Shown here in pieces: positions 34,008 to 42,745 of a stretch of DNA of 45,770 nt (within the stretch, counting starts at the first letter, position 1; every line of letters starts with the position of its first letter). The stretch lies in NCBI GenBank assembly GCA_964409645.1, contig CAYPEK010000025.1:1-45770 (forward strand), written 5' to 3'. This DNA is from CAYPEK01 sp964409645 (GTDB taxonomy: Bacteria; UBP15; UBA6099). Made by a program: the position numbers and the translations under genes. Below the pieces are notes generated by a model that worked only from the letters and a program-made list of their open reading frames with translations, ran no database searches and was not told the DNA's origin.

Positions 34008-36179
34008 TTACTTGCTTTTTCCCTGACCGAGGCTTTTCAACAGATCGCTGGCGTTGTCCACGAGGAACGGGCTCATCTTGGGGCCCATCGCCGAATACGA
34101 AGCCTCATAGTCGTGTTCATAGTAAAGCTGCTCGGGATAGATGTAGCCGAGGCCGTCGTTGGTTATCCCCATGACGAACAACTGGTCGAACCCCTGCGAT
34201 TTCGCCTGTTCGCGCAAGCCTGAGCCGATCGGATCGAAGAAGGCTTCTCCCGGCATTGTGATGAACACGTCTTTGTTGTCGAAGACGAGCGCCTTCTGCA
34301 CGGTGTACTGCTGTCTGCTTTTGTTGAGGATAAGCCAGCGGCTGACCTCGCGGATTTCGGCTTTGTCGGAAGTATTTATGGCCTTGCGTGCCTTGATTAC
34401 ATAGTCGGCGACTTCTTCACCGGTCTTTTTCACTTTGGCGTAGTCGTCGTCGGGGCATTCGCCGTAGCAGCGGCCGGAGTGGTCGCCCAGAGACCCGTTG
34501 AAAAACACCGCAACGCCGCCTCCTTGCTTGGTGACCGCATCCCGCGCGGGGCCGACGTAGTCGGACGACTGGAACATCTTTTTGCTGTCTATGCCTGTCG
34601 GATGACCCGTGTGGTTGAACACAGTCGCGATGGGTTTTCCGTCCAGCCCGTCAACTTTGATGACGCCGACAACATGGTCAACCTTTTTGTCGTCTCCGCG
34701 CCTGTTGCCATTCGTATATTTTCCCTCTTCCTCGGTAACCCAGCCGACGCCGATCTTGGCGGGCTTCATGCTTTTGTAAGCCTTCACGTAGCCGTCCACA
34801 ATGGCGGTCGTGACTTTGTCGTAAACCTTGCGGTCGAACTTGCCGCCGAGAATGGCGAGCGAGGGGATGAGCGCGCCGGACGCGGTGTGCGAGTGCGATG
34901 CGCCCATGAATATGCAGGATTCGGGCAGCCCGGTGGCGTCGTGCACCCTGCGGGCGATATCGTTGTAAACGTCTATGCGCATGTAGAAGAAATCGAGTCC
35001 GGTCAGGCAGTAGTAGCGGCCCTCGGATTCGAGAATTACCGTGGAGCCCATCAGTGGGTCGTGTATTCCCTCGGTGGGGGTCCCGACTCTGTCGCCATAC
35101 CCGGCGAGCGGCGTGCCGACCGGAGAGGAGATGTCATAAGTCGCTGCACCCGCGCGGACGGGTGCGGGCTTGCGGCTGTCAGCGGGCTGAAGCGTAACCT
35201 CGCCGCCTTGGAGAATTATCCGCGCGAACGGGCTGCTGTCCATCGGGGCAACGCCCATTCCGCCCTTCATGGATATTCTTCCGGATGCCTCGGCGATAAC
35301 CCATTCGTCGTTCTTTCCGAGTTCGGCAAACGGCACGGTGAACGTCAGGCGGTCTTTGCCTTTTTCCATTTTAACGCTCGACTTCTGCTGCGTTTTTTTG
35401 CCGCCGGTCACAGCGGCGATTATGTCTTTAATATTGAACAGGCCGTACTTCGGAATGCCGAGCAGCGAAGCGGCCACAGGCGTGTAGCCAAGCACGGTGC
35501 CTTGCCCGCCGAGGAAGGAGGCAATGCCTTCCCCCGGAGGAAAGAACGGCACAAAATAGAAATTCGCTCCGGTCGTGGTCAAATTTCCGGGTGCGGGTGT
35601 GTTTTCGGTTCTGATTATCACATAGAGATTGTTCTCATCCCTTGTCACGCCGAGGCTGAGGAAATCGAGTTCGTTGGGCACGAGATTGTCCTCTTCGTTG
35701 GCGTCGTCAACCCAGAGGAATCCCTTGTCGTTCTTAACGTCAACAGCCTGCGCGGCCGGAACGATTATCGCTTTGTTCCCGCCGATGTCGGTTGCGATGA
35801 TGCTGTATTCGAGTCTTGCTGCTCCCGCCGGCGGCGTAATCACCGCAAAGTATCCGTCTTTTTCGAGCGGGCTCTTCATCATGGCGAAACTCTGCCATTC
35901 GACCGCGGCGTCGAACCTATACTTGATTTCAACGCTCGCAACGGGGAACGAGGATTCGTCCATGTTCTGAAAAACGCGGGCTGAAATCGTAATGCTCTCA
36001 TCGTTGTACGGCTTATCCGGGTAGATCGTAACGTCTTTGATAACAGGCGGCGCGTCGTTGAAAAGATTTATCATCGGCGCGACTTCACTCTCAATGAGTT
36101 CCGGCATCCCCTGCGAAAATGCCGCCGTGCAAAAGACCAACGCGATTGTTACCGCTAATAAAAACCGTTTCATTTTCAT
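34008..36179 (-). CDS. Exported neutral/alkaline ceramidase-like hydrolase with N-terminal CBM9/DOMON-like domain
   Basis: 723 residues; the start has GGGGG 7-11 nt upstream. Residues 1-22 form a Sec signal. Residues about 40-130 are an FN3-like beta domain, and residues about 150-340 resemble the CBM9/DOMON-type fold (DFLSLGVTRDENNLYVIIRT). From about residue 350 the neutral ceramidase N-terminal domain follows: SSPVGTPLAGYGDR, then ASHSHTASG (about 426), FNHTGHPTGI (about 522), FNGSLGDHSGR (about 563), MPGEAFFDP (about 645) and GYIYPEQLYY with a later Tyr (about 690). In the family, His, His, Glu and Tyr at these places hold the catalytic zinc. The usual NxGDVSPN is replaced by NGSLGDHSG. 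Substrates could be ceramides or other N-acyl lipids. It lies 305 bp downstream of the flagellin gene on the same strand. Confidence 0.88.
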   Translation of the reverse strand: MKMKRFLLAVTIALVFCTAAFSQGMPELIESEVAPMINLFNDAPPVIKDVTIYPDKPYNDESITISARVFQNMDESSFPVASVEIKYRFDAAVEWQSFAMMKSPLEKDGYFAVITPPAGAARLEYSIIATDIGGNKAIIVPAAQAVDVKNDKGFLWVDDANEEDNLVPNELDFLSLGVTRDENNLYVIIRTENTPAPGNLTTTGANFYFVPFFPPGEGIASFLGGQGTVLGYTPVAASLLGIPKYGLFNIKDIIAAVTGGKKTQQKSSVKMEKGKDRLTFTVPFAELGKNDEWVIAEASGRISMKGGMGVAPMDSSPFARIILQGGEVTLQPADSRKPAPVRAGAATYDISSPVGTPLAGYGDRVGTPTEGIHDPLMGSTVILESEGRYYCLTGLDFFYMRIDVYNDIARRVHDATGLPESCIFMGASHSHTASGALIPSLAILGGKFDRKVYDKVTTAIVDGYVKAYKSMKPAKIGVGWVTEEEGKYTNGNRRGDDKKVDHVVGVIKVDGLDGKPIATVFNHTGHPTGIDSKKMFQSSDYVGPARDAVTKQGGGVAVFFNGSLGDHSGRCYGECPDDDYAKVKKTGEEVADYVIKARKAINTSDKAEIREVSRWLILNKSRQQYTVQKALVFDNKDVFITMPGEAFFDPIGSGLREQAKSQGFDQLFVMGITNDGLGYIYPEQLYYEHDYEASYSAMGPKMSPFLVDNASDLLKSLGQGKSK

Positions 36180-36484
36180 GCCCGTCCCCCAAGTAAAATA
36201 TTTCGGCCTCGTTTATTGTAACCATAATCTATCCGGTAGTCGATGCGGATGCAAACCATTTTACGGGCCGCCCCTACAATCACATATACGATAGGAAGAT
36301 TTTACAAGCCTCCCTACTCGTAGCGTAGAATTAGGGGTAATCAGGATACAAGTTTGAGGGTGGCACTATGCGCTAAAAAGAGCGTCAAGAATAACAATTA
36401 TTGAAGCCCAAGATCTTCGGGCAGAAATATGCACCGATAGCGAGGCTGGAATTGGTCTGCGGACAGCTTAAAGATGCGTCCGCT
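36180..36484 (-). other. Intergenic region between flagellin and ceramidase-like genes
   Basis: 305 bp with no gene. At 36406-36422 an imperfect hairpin (gccc-aa...tt-c-gggc) is followed on the minus strand by a T-rich stretch and may end the flagellin transcript. Around 36313 the words tactcgtagcgtagaa and gtttgagggtg resemble text near 27790 and 27550 respectively, hinting at a degenerate dispersed intergenic repeat. No clear promoter for the ceramidase-like gene was found. Confidence 0.35.
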
Positions 36485-39400
36485 TCACGCCTTCTGGCCG
36501 ACGGTTTCGTAGAGCGAAATCTTGAGGTTTTCGTCGAACAGTGTGCCTGTCATCCGCTCTACTTTATTGAACGACTGCGCCGTGATCGCGCCGTTGAAAT
36601 TCGAGAGTATCTGGCTGCGCGCGAGTTGAACCGCTTCCTGCGCGAAGTCCGCGTCTTCTATCGAGGACAGCGTTGACTCGGTGTTGATAAGATACGTGTT
36701 GAGGTCGTTTAACGCACGCGCGATTACCGATGTTGTTACACCCACCGCGGCACGGGCCGCGTTCAGCGTTTCGAGTGCCGAGTTCACGGTGTCGAGTGCG
36801 GCGACAGCGCCGTCTTGCGAGTTGATCGCCATGCCGAGAATTCCCAGCGCGGCGGCGCGCGTGTCGGGCAGCGACAGTGCGAGCTGATAATTTGTTCCGT
36901 TCTCGCCGAACGCCTGAATCGACGCAGGTGTTTTGTCGAGAACTATATCGGCGACATGTACGTCTGTGCCGGAGAGGAACGAAATCTTCGATCCGTCCGC
37001 GCTCCAGCAGGGGTCCGTGCCCGACAGACCGGTGTCGTATTCCTTCTGAGTCACGAAATTATAGACGTAGATCGAACCGCCTTTTTCATAAACGAGGTTG
37101 TCTCCGTCCGGCGACCAGTCGGCGTTCGTTCCCGAGATCGCCACGCCGCTGCTGTCCAGCAATTGAGTTGTCGCACCTGTAGCCACGTTGGCCGTGTAGA
37201 GCGAGCCGCCGTTGTCGAAAACCACTTCATCGTTGTACGGCGACCAGCTCGGATTGCTGCCCGCGGCTGTTATCTGATATGGCGCTGTCATGCCCGTTGT
37301 GCCGGTGCAATTCGCGCCCGAAAAATCAATGCCCCATATCCCGCCGCCGGATTCGTACGCGGCGCGTGTGCCGTCCCACGTCACCATCACGTTTTCTGCG
37401 TCGCCCGGCGATGCGAGCAGCGTGTAATCGCCCGCCGCGTTCATCAGATAGACATCCCGGCGCGCCGCCTGATCCGGAGTGGATCGGTTTGAAATGAACA
37501 CGGTGCTGCCGCCACGGAAGCACGCTTCCCAGTCCTTCCACGTCGTCCACTCGGGCGAGTTTACAAACGGGTCCAGCGCATCCGGCAGCGTGTCGCCGTC
37601 TGTGTCCACATTCGACGGCACCTGCGCGGGGTCGATAGTGTCGCCCGCGAGTGGGTACTGGCCGCCGGCGGAGTCGAGCGGATTGCCAAGCAGCGTCCCG
37701 CTGCCGTCCCATTCGTAGCCGAACGGATTGTTGCTCGCAAGATATGTATTGTTATAAATTATGTCATAGCTCGCGTGGTCGAGAAACCCGTCGCCGTCGA
37801 TGTCGGGTTTGCCGGAAAGCGACCATGCGGGCACACTTACTGCGGAATTCGTGTTCGATCCGTTCGCCACTTCGATTACATCCGGGAATCCGTCCGAGTC
37901 GCGGTCGATCCGGTTTGTTATAACAGGCGCCGCGAGCACTCCTGTCGCAACGTCCTCGCCCGATCTCATTACGATCCGGCAATAGGCTGTCCCGTCCCCG
38001 TTGGCGTCCACAACATTATCATTTGTCCAGTTATACGTCACCGCCGCGCCCGTGCCGGTCGCTGTGACCATCGTCGTCCACGTCACCCCGTCGTCCGACC
38101 GCTGAAAGTAAAACGGCGACCCGCTCTTTATGGTCAGTGTGACTCTGTCCAGCGATTCGGCCACATTCCCCGCCGATGTGTCGAGTGTATAAACCATGAT
38201 GTTGTGATCGTCGCCGTTAATATCCACGAATGAGGTTGCAGCGCCGCCGAGTGTGAATTCGTTCCAAGTCGATACTCCGGATACGTTGCCTATCGCCTGA
38301 CCCGGATCGAGTTCGATATAGATCGAAGTCGGATTCGACGATGCGATTGTATGTGTCACCGCTGCACCGGTTCCTGTCGCTCCGGATACAACCTGCACAC
38401 CGTCCGCATAGACATTGTATTTAAGGCCGTTTGTCACCGTGAGCTGCACTCTGTTAATTGTTTCACCGGCGGTCGTGAGGTCGTACTGCACCGTGTGCGG
38501 ATCCGCAACCGGCGCTGTTAATGCGACAGGCACGCCGAGCATCGATGCATCGCACTGCGTAACCGATCCGGCCGAGTCGAGTTCGACCCAGAACGAGGAA
38601 GCGTTGTTGTACGCTCCGGGAAAAACAGTTGCCCCGCCTCCCGTGCCGGTGCCGATCAGCGTCGGCGTGCCGCCGTTGTCCCAATATACCGAATACGTCA
38701 CGCCTGCCGTAACGTCCACCGTCAGACTGTCCACGTTCTGCGGCGCGCCGACCACATCCGACCTGTAAGTTGGCGCAGTTGAGGCCGCCCCCGCGTTCAG
38801 GGATACCTGATTGTACGCTCTGCTGATTGAAGATGCTCCGATTTGCGCGACTGGATCGTCGCACACTATTCTTACCGACGACGTGCCGGCGGGTGTGTCC
38901 GCGAAGTTGATCGTCTGGTTGCCCGTGTAGCTGCCGATAGAGTTCCATGTGCCGCTATAGTATGCCTGTAATGTATATGTTTTTCCCGCCGCTCCTGTCA
39001 CCTGCACAGTATCCAAAACGCCCGGGCCGATGGAGCGTGTCGTTGTGTTCACCCAGCTCACCAACCCGTAGTTCTGCGCCTGCGCGGATCCTGCTATCGG
39101 GATCACATAATTCGCGTTCAGAGTCGTCAGGCTCGTTCCGGTGTCGGTGGCGTCCGTGTCGTCGTTGTCGATGCCGGCCACCCAGCCGTCGCCGTCGGCG
39201 TCGATCTGGTTCGGCGCGGAGCCGCCAACGGCGTTAAGAATGTCGTTAATCACTCCCGTTGCCGCGGAGTCGTAGTAGCCGTCTCCGTCGTAATCCACAA
39301 GCAGGTCGGGGTCCTCGGTCTCCTGAGTCGGAGTCCCGATCGCCGTATTTGTGGCGGTGTCGATCTGCTGCGAGAAAACCCTCTCGATTCCGCCGGGGTC

Positions 39401-39955
39401 TGCCCCGGGCCGAGCGGCTGATGTAGTCACCTCATCGGTGAAAGTCAGCGTCGTCGTGTCGCTCCAAGTCGCCTGTATCGTACCCGTGCCCGAATACACA
39501 ACCTGATCGTTGGCGCTCGACACGTCCTGAAGCATGTCGCCCTGCAGAATCTTCTTTTCATTATAAAAAGTGGACGTAGCCTGCCGGTCGATCTCTTCGA
39601 TCAGCGCCTGCGCTTCGTTATTCAGCTTGGTGCGGTCTTGGCAGTCGTCCCGCAGAATCGCCTCATTCGACGCGCGGATCGCCAAATCCTTTATCCGCAG
39701 AAGCATGTCGTATGCTTCATCCATCGAGCTGTCGATCAGGTCGAGCATTTTGAGGCTGTCCTCGATGTTCTGAATCGCCGTAAATGTGCCCCTAGATGCC
39801 GCCTTAAGTGTGCTCGCAAGCGCCAAGCCTGACGGGTCGTCCGCCGCGCTGTTTATCCGCAGCCCGGACGAAAGATGCTTGGATATATCGCTTATACTTC
39901 CGGACCCAAGCCGAACACAATTTAAAAACATCAGCCTCTGTGCAGATACGTCCAT
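36485..39955 (-). CDS. Giant flagellin with an ~850-residue insert between conserved ends
   Basis: About 1,156 residues. ATG 39955 is preferred to 39961 because AAGGAG (39965-39970) is 9 nt away rather than 3. Residues 1-160 match flagellin D0-D1 (HLSSGLRINSAADDPSGLAL, the NxEAxAL helix, ATSTFYNEKKIL); the last about 140 match the C-terminal D1-D0 (IxSQDGAVAALDTVNSALE, SSIEDADFAxEAxxLxRSQIL). Typical flagellins have 270-550 residues. The insert contains four related beta modules of about 80 residues (LDRVTLTIKSG...TATGTGAAVTY type), several Asp-rich thrombospondin-3/dockerin-like loops (DYDGDGYYD, DIDGDGFLD, DTDGDTLPD), and then four TolB/PD40-type propeller blades (WSPDGDNLVYEKGGSIYVYN type). 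The C-terminus runs about 25 residues beyond the usual end and lacks the VLSLL tail. The insert would be displayed on the filament surface. A sigma-28 promoter lies upstream. Confidence 0.92.
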   Translation of the reverse strand: MDVSAQRLMFLNCVRLGSGSISDISKHLSSGLRINSAADDPSGLALASTLKAASRGTFTAIQNIEDSLKMLDLIDSSMDEAYDMLLRIKDLAIRASNEAILRDDCQDRTKLNNEAQALIEEIDRQATSTFYNEKKILQGDMLQDVSSANDQVVYSGTGTIQATWSDTTTLTFTDEVTTSAARPGADPGGIERVFSQQIDTATNTAIGTPTQETEDPDLLVDYDGDGYYDSAATGVINDILNAVGGSAPNQIDADGDGWVAGIDNDDTDATDTGTSLTTLNANYVIPIAGSAQAQNYGLVSWVNTTTRSIGPGVLDTVQVTGAAGKTYTLQAYYSGTWNSIGSYTGNQTINFADTPAGTSSVRIVCDDPVAQIGASSISRAYNQVSLNAGAASTAPTYRSDVVGAPQNVDSLTVDVTAGVTYSVYWDNGGTPTLIGTGTGGGATVFPGAYNNASSFWVELDSAGSVTQCDASMLGVPVALTAPVADPHTVQYDLTTAGETINRVQLTVTNGLKYNVYADGVQVVSGATGTGAAVTHTIASSNPTSIYIELDPGQAIGNVSGVSTWNEFTLGGAATSFVDINGDDHNIMVYTLDTSAGNVAESLDRVTLTIKSGSPFYFQRSDDGVTWTTMVTATGTGAAVTYNWTNDNVVDANGDGTAYCRIVMRSGEDVATGVLAAPVITNRIDRDSDGFPDVIEVANGSNTNSAVSVPAWSLSGKPDIDGDGFLDHASYDIIYNNTYLASNNPFGYEWDGSGTLLGNPLDSAGGQYPLAGDTIDPAQVPSNVDTDGDTLPDALDPFVNSPEWTTWKDWEACFRGGSTVFISNRSTPDQAARRDVYLMNAAGDYTLLASPGDAENVMVTWDGTRAAYESGGGIWGIDFSGANCTGTTGMTAPYQITAAGSNPSWSPYNDEVVFDNGGSLYTANVATGATTQLLDSSGVAISGTNADWSPDGDNLVYEKGGSIYVYNFVTQKEYDTGLSGTDPCWSADGSKISFLSGTDVHVADIVLDKTPASIQAFGENGTNYQLALSLPDTRAAALGILGMAINSQDGAVAALDTVNSALETLNAARAAVGVTTSVIARALNDLNTYLINTESTLSSIEDADFAQEAVQLARSQILSNFNGAITAQSFNKVERMTGTLFDENLKISLYETVGQKA

Positions 39956-40157
39956 AATCATTAACTCCTTTTAATACTTAAGCTTCCGGCGGATGCGAAT
40001 AGCACCCGCACGCCGGCGCCCGTGTTCCATCACGGTTACCAGTCATGCCGTTTCCGCATTTCAGACTAACGATCCGCGGATAGCACCGATCCCGCTGTCG
40101 TCCATACGCAAAAAGACGACGCCTGAAAATCAATGCCCAACCGCGATCATACAGTCC

Positions 40158-40173
40158 CGATTCTTTCGAATCG
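40158..40173 (-). promoter_or_regulatory. GAAA-tetraloop hairpin in the flagellin leader
   Basis: CGATTC-GAAA-GAATCG on the minus strand, a perfect 6-bp stem capped by a GNRA tetraloop, 3' of the three GGA-loop hairpins. Confidence 0.5.
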
Positions 40174-40196
40174 CGCTATTTAGTTGTCAGTACTTC

Positions 40197-40272
40197 AGCG
40201 CCTCCCTGAGACGCGCTCACCCAAAACTCATGGCAAAGACCTCCTGTGCCATACGACCGGCTTCCCTGCCGG
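40197..40272 (-). promoter_or_regulatory. Three GGA-loop hairpins in the flagellin leader, candidate CsrA sites
   Basis: Three hairpins in 76 nt of the predicted leader, minus strand 5' to 3': 40272-40257, CCGGC stem with loop AGGGAA; 40252-40230, ATGGCA/TGCCAT stem with loop CAGGAGGTCTT; 40217-40197, AGCGC/GCGCT stem with CAGGGAGG in the loop. The first and third contain CAGGGAAG and CAGGGAGG, both matches to the CsrA consensus CANGGANG. All show GGA unpaired, as CsrA/RsmA requires. Confidence 0.5.
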
Positions 40273-40425
40273 AAGTCACAAAATTACATGCAGAGATGCC
40301 CAAAAATACCAATAATCCGGGCAACTCCGGTGCGCAATTACGCAAAGGCCCAACATCCGCTAGTCAGCGAATTAGCCACTGCAAAAAAGACAAATGGGCC
40401 ATAACGCCCAATTCCGCATATTGTT

Positions 40426-40452
40426 TTATCGGCAGAATAATGAATTTGTTTA
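40426..40452 (-). promoter_or_regulatory. Sigma-28 (FliA) promoter of the flagellin gene
   Basis: On the minus strand TAAA (40449-40452), a 15-bp spacer and GCCGATAA (40426-40433), an exact match to the class 3 flagellar consensus TAAA-N15-GCCGATAA. The predicted leader to the flagellin ATG is about 460 nt. The rest of the interval, 40453-40701, is AT-rich and shows nothing recognisable. The plus-strand frame across 39993-40664 has no coding character. Confidence 0.88.
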
Positions 40453-40701
40453 AGAATATTTTTCAATTTGTTCGATTGAGGATAACAAAAACACTACTAT
40501 TGATAAAGATTTTTAATCACAACCGACATTATTCTCAATTAATTCATCGTTTTCTTCTTTCTTTTGATGTTTTTTGGCCGATGTTAATTGGGCATTTCCC
40601 TCACCAAAACTTCGCTAACCGGTTGTCTGAGGCTGTTTGCCACTTTTTCGGATGTGAATTTTAAATTGTTTCTGGTGTATATAAATTCCTCAGATTAATT
40701 A

Positions 40702-40730
40702 TTGACAAGGGATAGAAAAATATGTATTGT
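40702..40730 (+). promoter_or_regulatory. Sigma-70-type promoter of the etf operon
   Basis: TTGACA (40702-40707), a 17-bp spacer, TATTGT (40725-40730). The leader to etfB is about 205 nt and contains short stems (cgagcc/ggctcg near 40761-40787; ccggc-aaaa-gccgg at 40876-40889). Confidence 0.65.
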
Positions 40731-40943
40731 ACATGTGCACAAATTCACAAGGCGAGCCGTCATAGGCAAATCAGGCTCGATTGTGACCAACGGGCGAATT
40801 TCAGGGGTAATGTGTGGGGTGGCGATCGCGGGTGGCCCGCAGTACGCGCCGCGTGCGAAATGGATATTATGCGACCCGGCAAAAGCCGGTTGTAATAACT
40901 TAAAAAAAACTCGAATGAGTTATCAAGTAAAGGAGGGTATGCT

Positions 40944-41741
40944 TTGAACATCATCGCATTGGTAAAGCAGGTTCCGGACACGGAAACAAGAATCAAAGTG
41001 AAGCCGGGCTCGGCGGACATCGAGCGCGAAGGGGTCAACATGGTTCTCAACCCCTACGACGAATTCGGCGTCGAGGAAGCCCTGAAGATTAAGGAATCGA
41101 AGGGCGGCAGCGTAGTAATTATCACGATGGGCGAAGCGAAGGCGGAAGAAGCGGTTCGGACAGCGCTCGCAATGGGCGCGGACCGCGCGATCCGGCTGGA
41201 CGGCCCCGAATTCGCCGGCGCGGACTCATATTCGGCCGCGAAAGCGATCGCGAAAGCGGTTGCCGGCGAACAGTACGACCTCATTTTCTGCGGCAAACAG
41301 GCCGTGGACGATGACTGCGCACAGGTGGGCACGCTGGTATCGGCGATGCTCGGAATACCGTGCGTAAACTGCGTGAACAAGCTCGAAGTGGGCGACAGCT
41401 CAATGAAGGCGACACGCGAGATCGAGGGCGGCCTCGAAACAATAGAGGTGCCGACACCCTGCATCATCACCGCGACGAAGGGACTGAACGAGCCTCGCTA
41501 TCCTTCGCTGCCGGGTATCATGAAAGCGAAAAAGAAAGAGCTGAAGCCGGTGAATGTCGGCGCGCTCGGACTCGGCGCGGACGAAGTCGGCGCGGCGGGC
41601 GCGAAGACCACTGTCGCAGCCCTCGAAATGCCGCCGGAGCGCAAAGCCGGCCAAGTGTTCGACGCCTCCAAGGGCGAGGAACTCCCCGGAGTCGTCTCAA
41701 AGGTCGTCAACCTGCTCCGCGACGAGGCCAAAATTCTCTAA
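40944..41741 (+). CDS. etfB: Electron transfer flavoprotein subunit beta
   Basis: 265 residues. The start is TTG at 40944 with AGGAGGG six bases upstream; an ATG at 40939 is out of frame and stops after two codons. The sequence is a full-length EtfB/FixA: MNIIALVKQVPDTE at the N-terminus, NPYDEFGVEEALKI, MGADRAIRL, DLIFCGKQAVDDDCAQVG and GIPCVN in the usual order. EtfB forms a heterodimer with EtfA; it binds the second nucleotide (AMP, or FAD in bifurcating Etfs) and contacts the dehydrogenase. It is co-transcribed with etfA (32-bp gap) and with the FeS oxidoreductase, so the likely path is acyl-CoA dehydrogenase to Etf to membrane menaquinone. Whether the Etf is bifurcating cannot be settled by eye. 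Confidence 0.97.
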   Translation: MNIIALVKQVPDTETRIKVKPGSADIEREGVNMVLNPYDEFGVEEALKIKESKGGSVVIITMGEAKAEEAVRTALAMGADRAIRLDGPEFAGADSYSAAKAIAKAVAGEQYDLIFCGKQAVDDDCAQVGTLVSAMLGIPCVNCVNKLEVGDSSMKATREIEGGLETIEVPTPCIITATKGLNEPRYPSLPGIMKAKKKELKPVNVGALGLGADEVGAAGAKTTVAALEMPPERKAGQVFDASKGEELPGVVSKVVNLLRDEAKIL

Positions 41742-41773
41742 TACAAACCGGACGAAAAGGAGGTTCGAGATAG

Positions 41774-42745
41774 ATGCCTAACGTATGGGTTATAGCGGAA
41801 GTTAAAGAAGGAAAACTGAAAAAAGTGACCCTCGAGCTGCTGAGCAAGGGTCAGGAACTGGCCTCGAAGCTGGGCGGCGCGCTCGAAGGCGTGCTCGTCG
41901 GCTCAGGCGTTGAAGGACTCGCCGCCGAGATGGGCAAATACGGCGCGTCCAAGGTTTTCGTGGCGGACGACGCCGCTCTCGCCGGCTACAACGGCGAAGC
42001 GTATGCGAACGTCATCGCGAAACTGATCGAAGAAAGCAAACCGCAGGTCGTGCTGACCGGCGCGTCGATCAACGGTAAGGACCTCGCACCCCGCCTGAGC
42101 GCGAAGCTCGGCGCCGGCCTCGCGTCGGACTGCACCGAAGTTGACATCGTTGACGGCAAGCTCACAGCGAAGCGCCCGATCTACGCCGGCAAGGCGTTCG
42201 CGCGCCTCTCGTTCAAGAGCGACATCCAGATCGCGACAGTTCGCCCGAACGTCACCCCGGTGGCGGAGCCGAAAGACGGCGCGGCGGAGGTCGTGAAAGT
42301 CGCCGCAGCAATCGGCGATGTGAAAGCGAAAGTTATTGACACAGTCATGGCGGCTGCGGGCAAGATCGAACTGACCGAAGCCAACATAATCGTCTCCGGC
42401 GGCCGCGGAATGAAAGGCCCGGAGAACTACGCGCTTCTCGAGGATATGGCGAAGGTCCTCGGCGCGGCCGTCGGCGCTTCCCGCGCCGCGGTGGACGCCG
42501 GCTGGCGCCCCCACGCGGATCAGGTCGGACAGACCGGAAAAACGGTCAACCCGTCTCTGTACGTCGCGTGCGGAATCTCCGGAGCCATCCAGCATCTCGC
42601 CGGAATGAGCTCATCGAAGTGCATTCTCGCCGTCAACAAAGACCCCGAAGCCCCGATCTTCAAGGTTGCGGACTACGGGATCGTCGGCGACCTCTTCAAC
42701 GTCGTCCCTGCGATGACCGAAGAGTTCAAGAAACTGCTCGCATAA
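41774..42745 (+). CDS. etfA: Electron transfer flavoprotein subunit alpha
   Basis: 323 residues, with AAGGAGG before the ATG. The N-terminal domain has WVIAEVKEGKLKKVTLELLS and the LTGASINGKDLAPRLSAKL loop. The C-terminal FAD domain is intact: SGGRGMKGPENY (about residue 210), GASRAAVDAGW, QVGQTGKTVNPSLYVACGISGAIQH (about 255-280) and INKDP-type AVNKDPEAPIFKVADYGIVGD. All are the standard FAD contacts of EtfA/FixB. It lies between etfB and a membrane FeS oxidoreductase gene and is plainly in one operon with etfB. There is no ferredoxin insertion at the N-terminus, unlike some clostridial EtfA proteins. Confidence 0.97.
   Translation: MPNVWVIAEVKEGKLKKVTLELLSKGQELASKLGGALEGVLVGSGVEGLAAEMGKYGASKVFVADDAALAGYNGEAYANVIAKLIEESKPQVVLTGASINGKDLAPRLSAKLGAGLASDCTEVDIVDGKLTAKRPIYAGKAFARLSFKSDIQIATVRPNVTPVAEPKDGAAEVVKVAAAIGDVKAKVIDTVMAAAGKIELTEANIIVSGGRGMKGPENYALLEDMAKVLGAAVGASRAAVDAGWRPHADQVGQTGKTVNPSLYVACGISGAIQHLAGMSSSKCILAVNKDPEAPIFKVADYGIVGDLFNVVPAMTEEFKKLLA

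Noticed and set aside
40150..40280. Cyclic-di-GMP (GEMM) or cobalamin riboswitch in the flagellin leader
   Set aside because: A GAAA-capped stem and a CAGGAGGTC-like box were noticed, but the conserved GEMM core (CACGCACAG, GCAAA) and a true B12 box are absent.
39993..40664. A 223-codon plus-strand open frame between flagellin and etfB
   Set aside because: The translation has no domain-like features, no Shine-Dalgarno, and covers both the flagellin leader hairpins and an AT-rich non-coding stretch.
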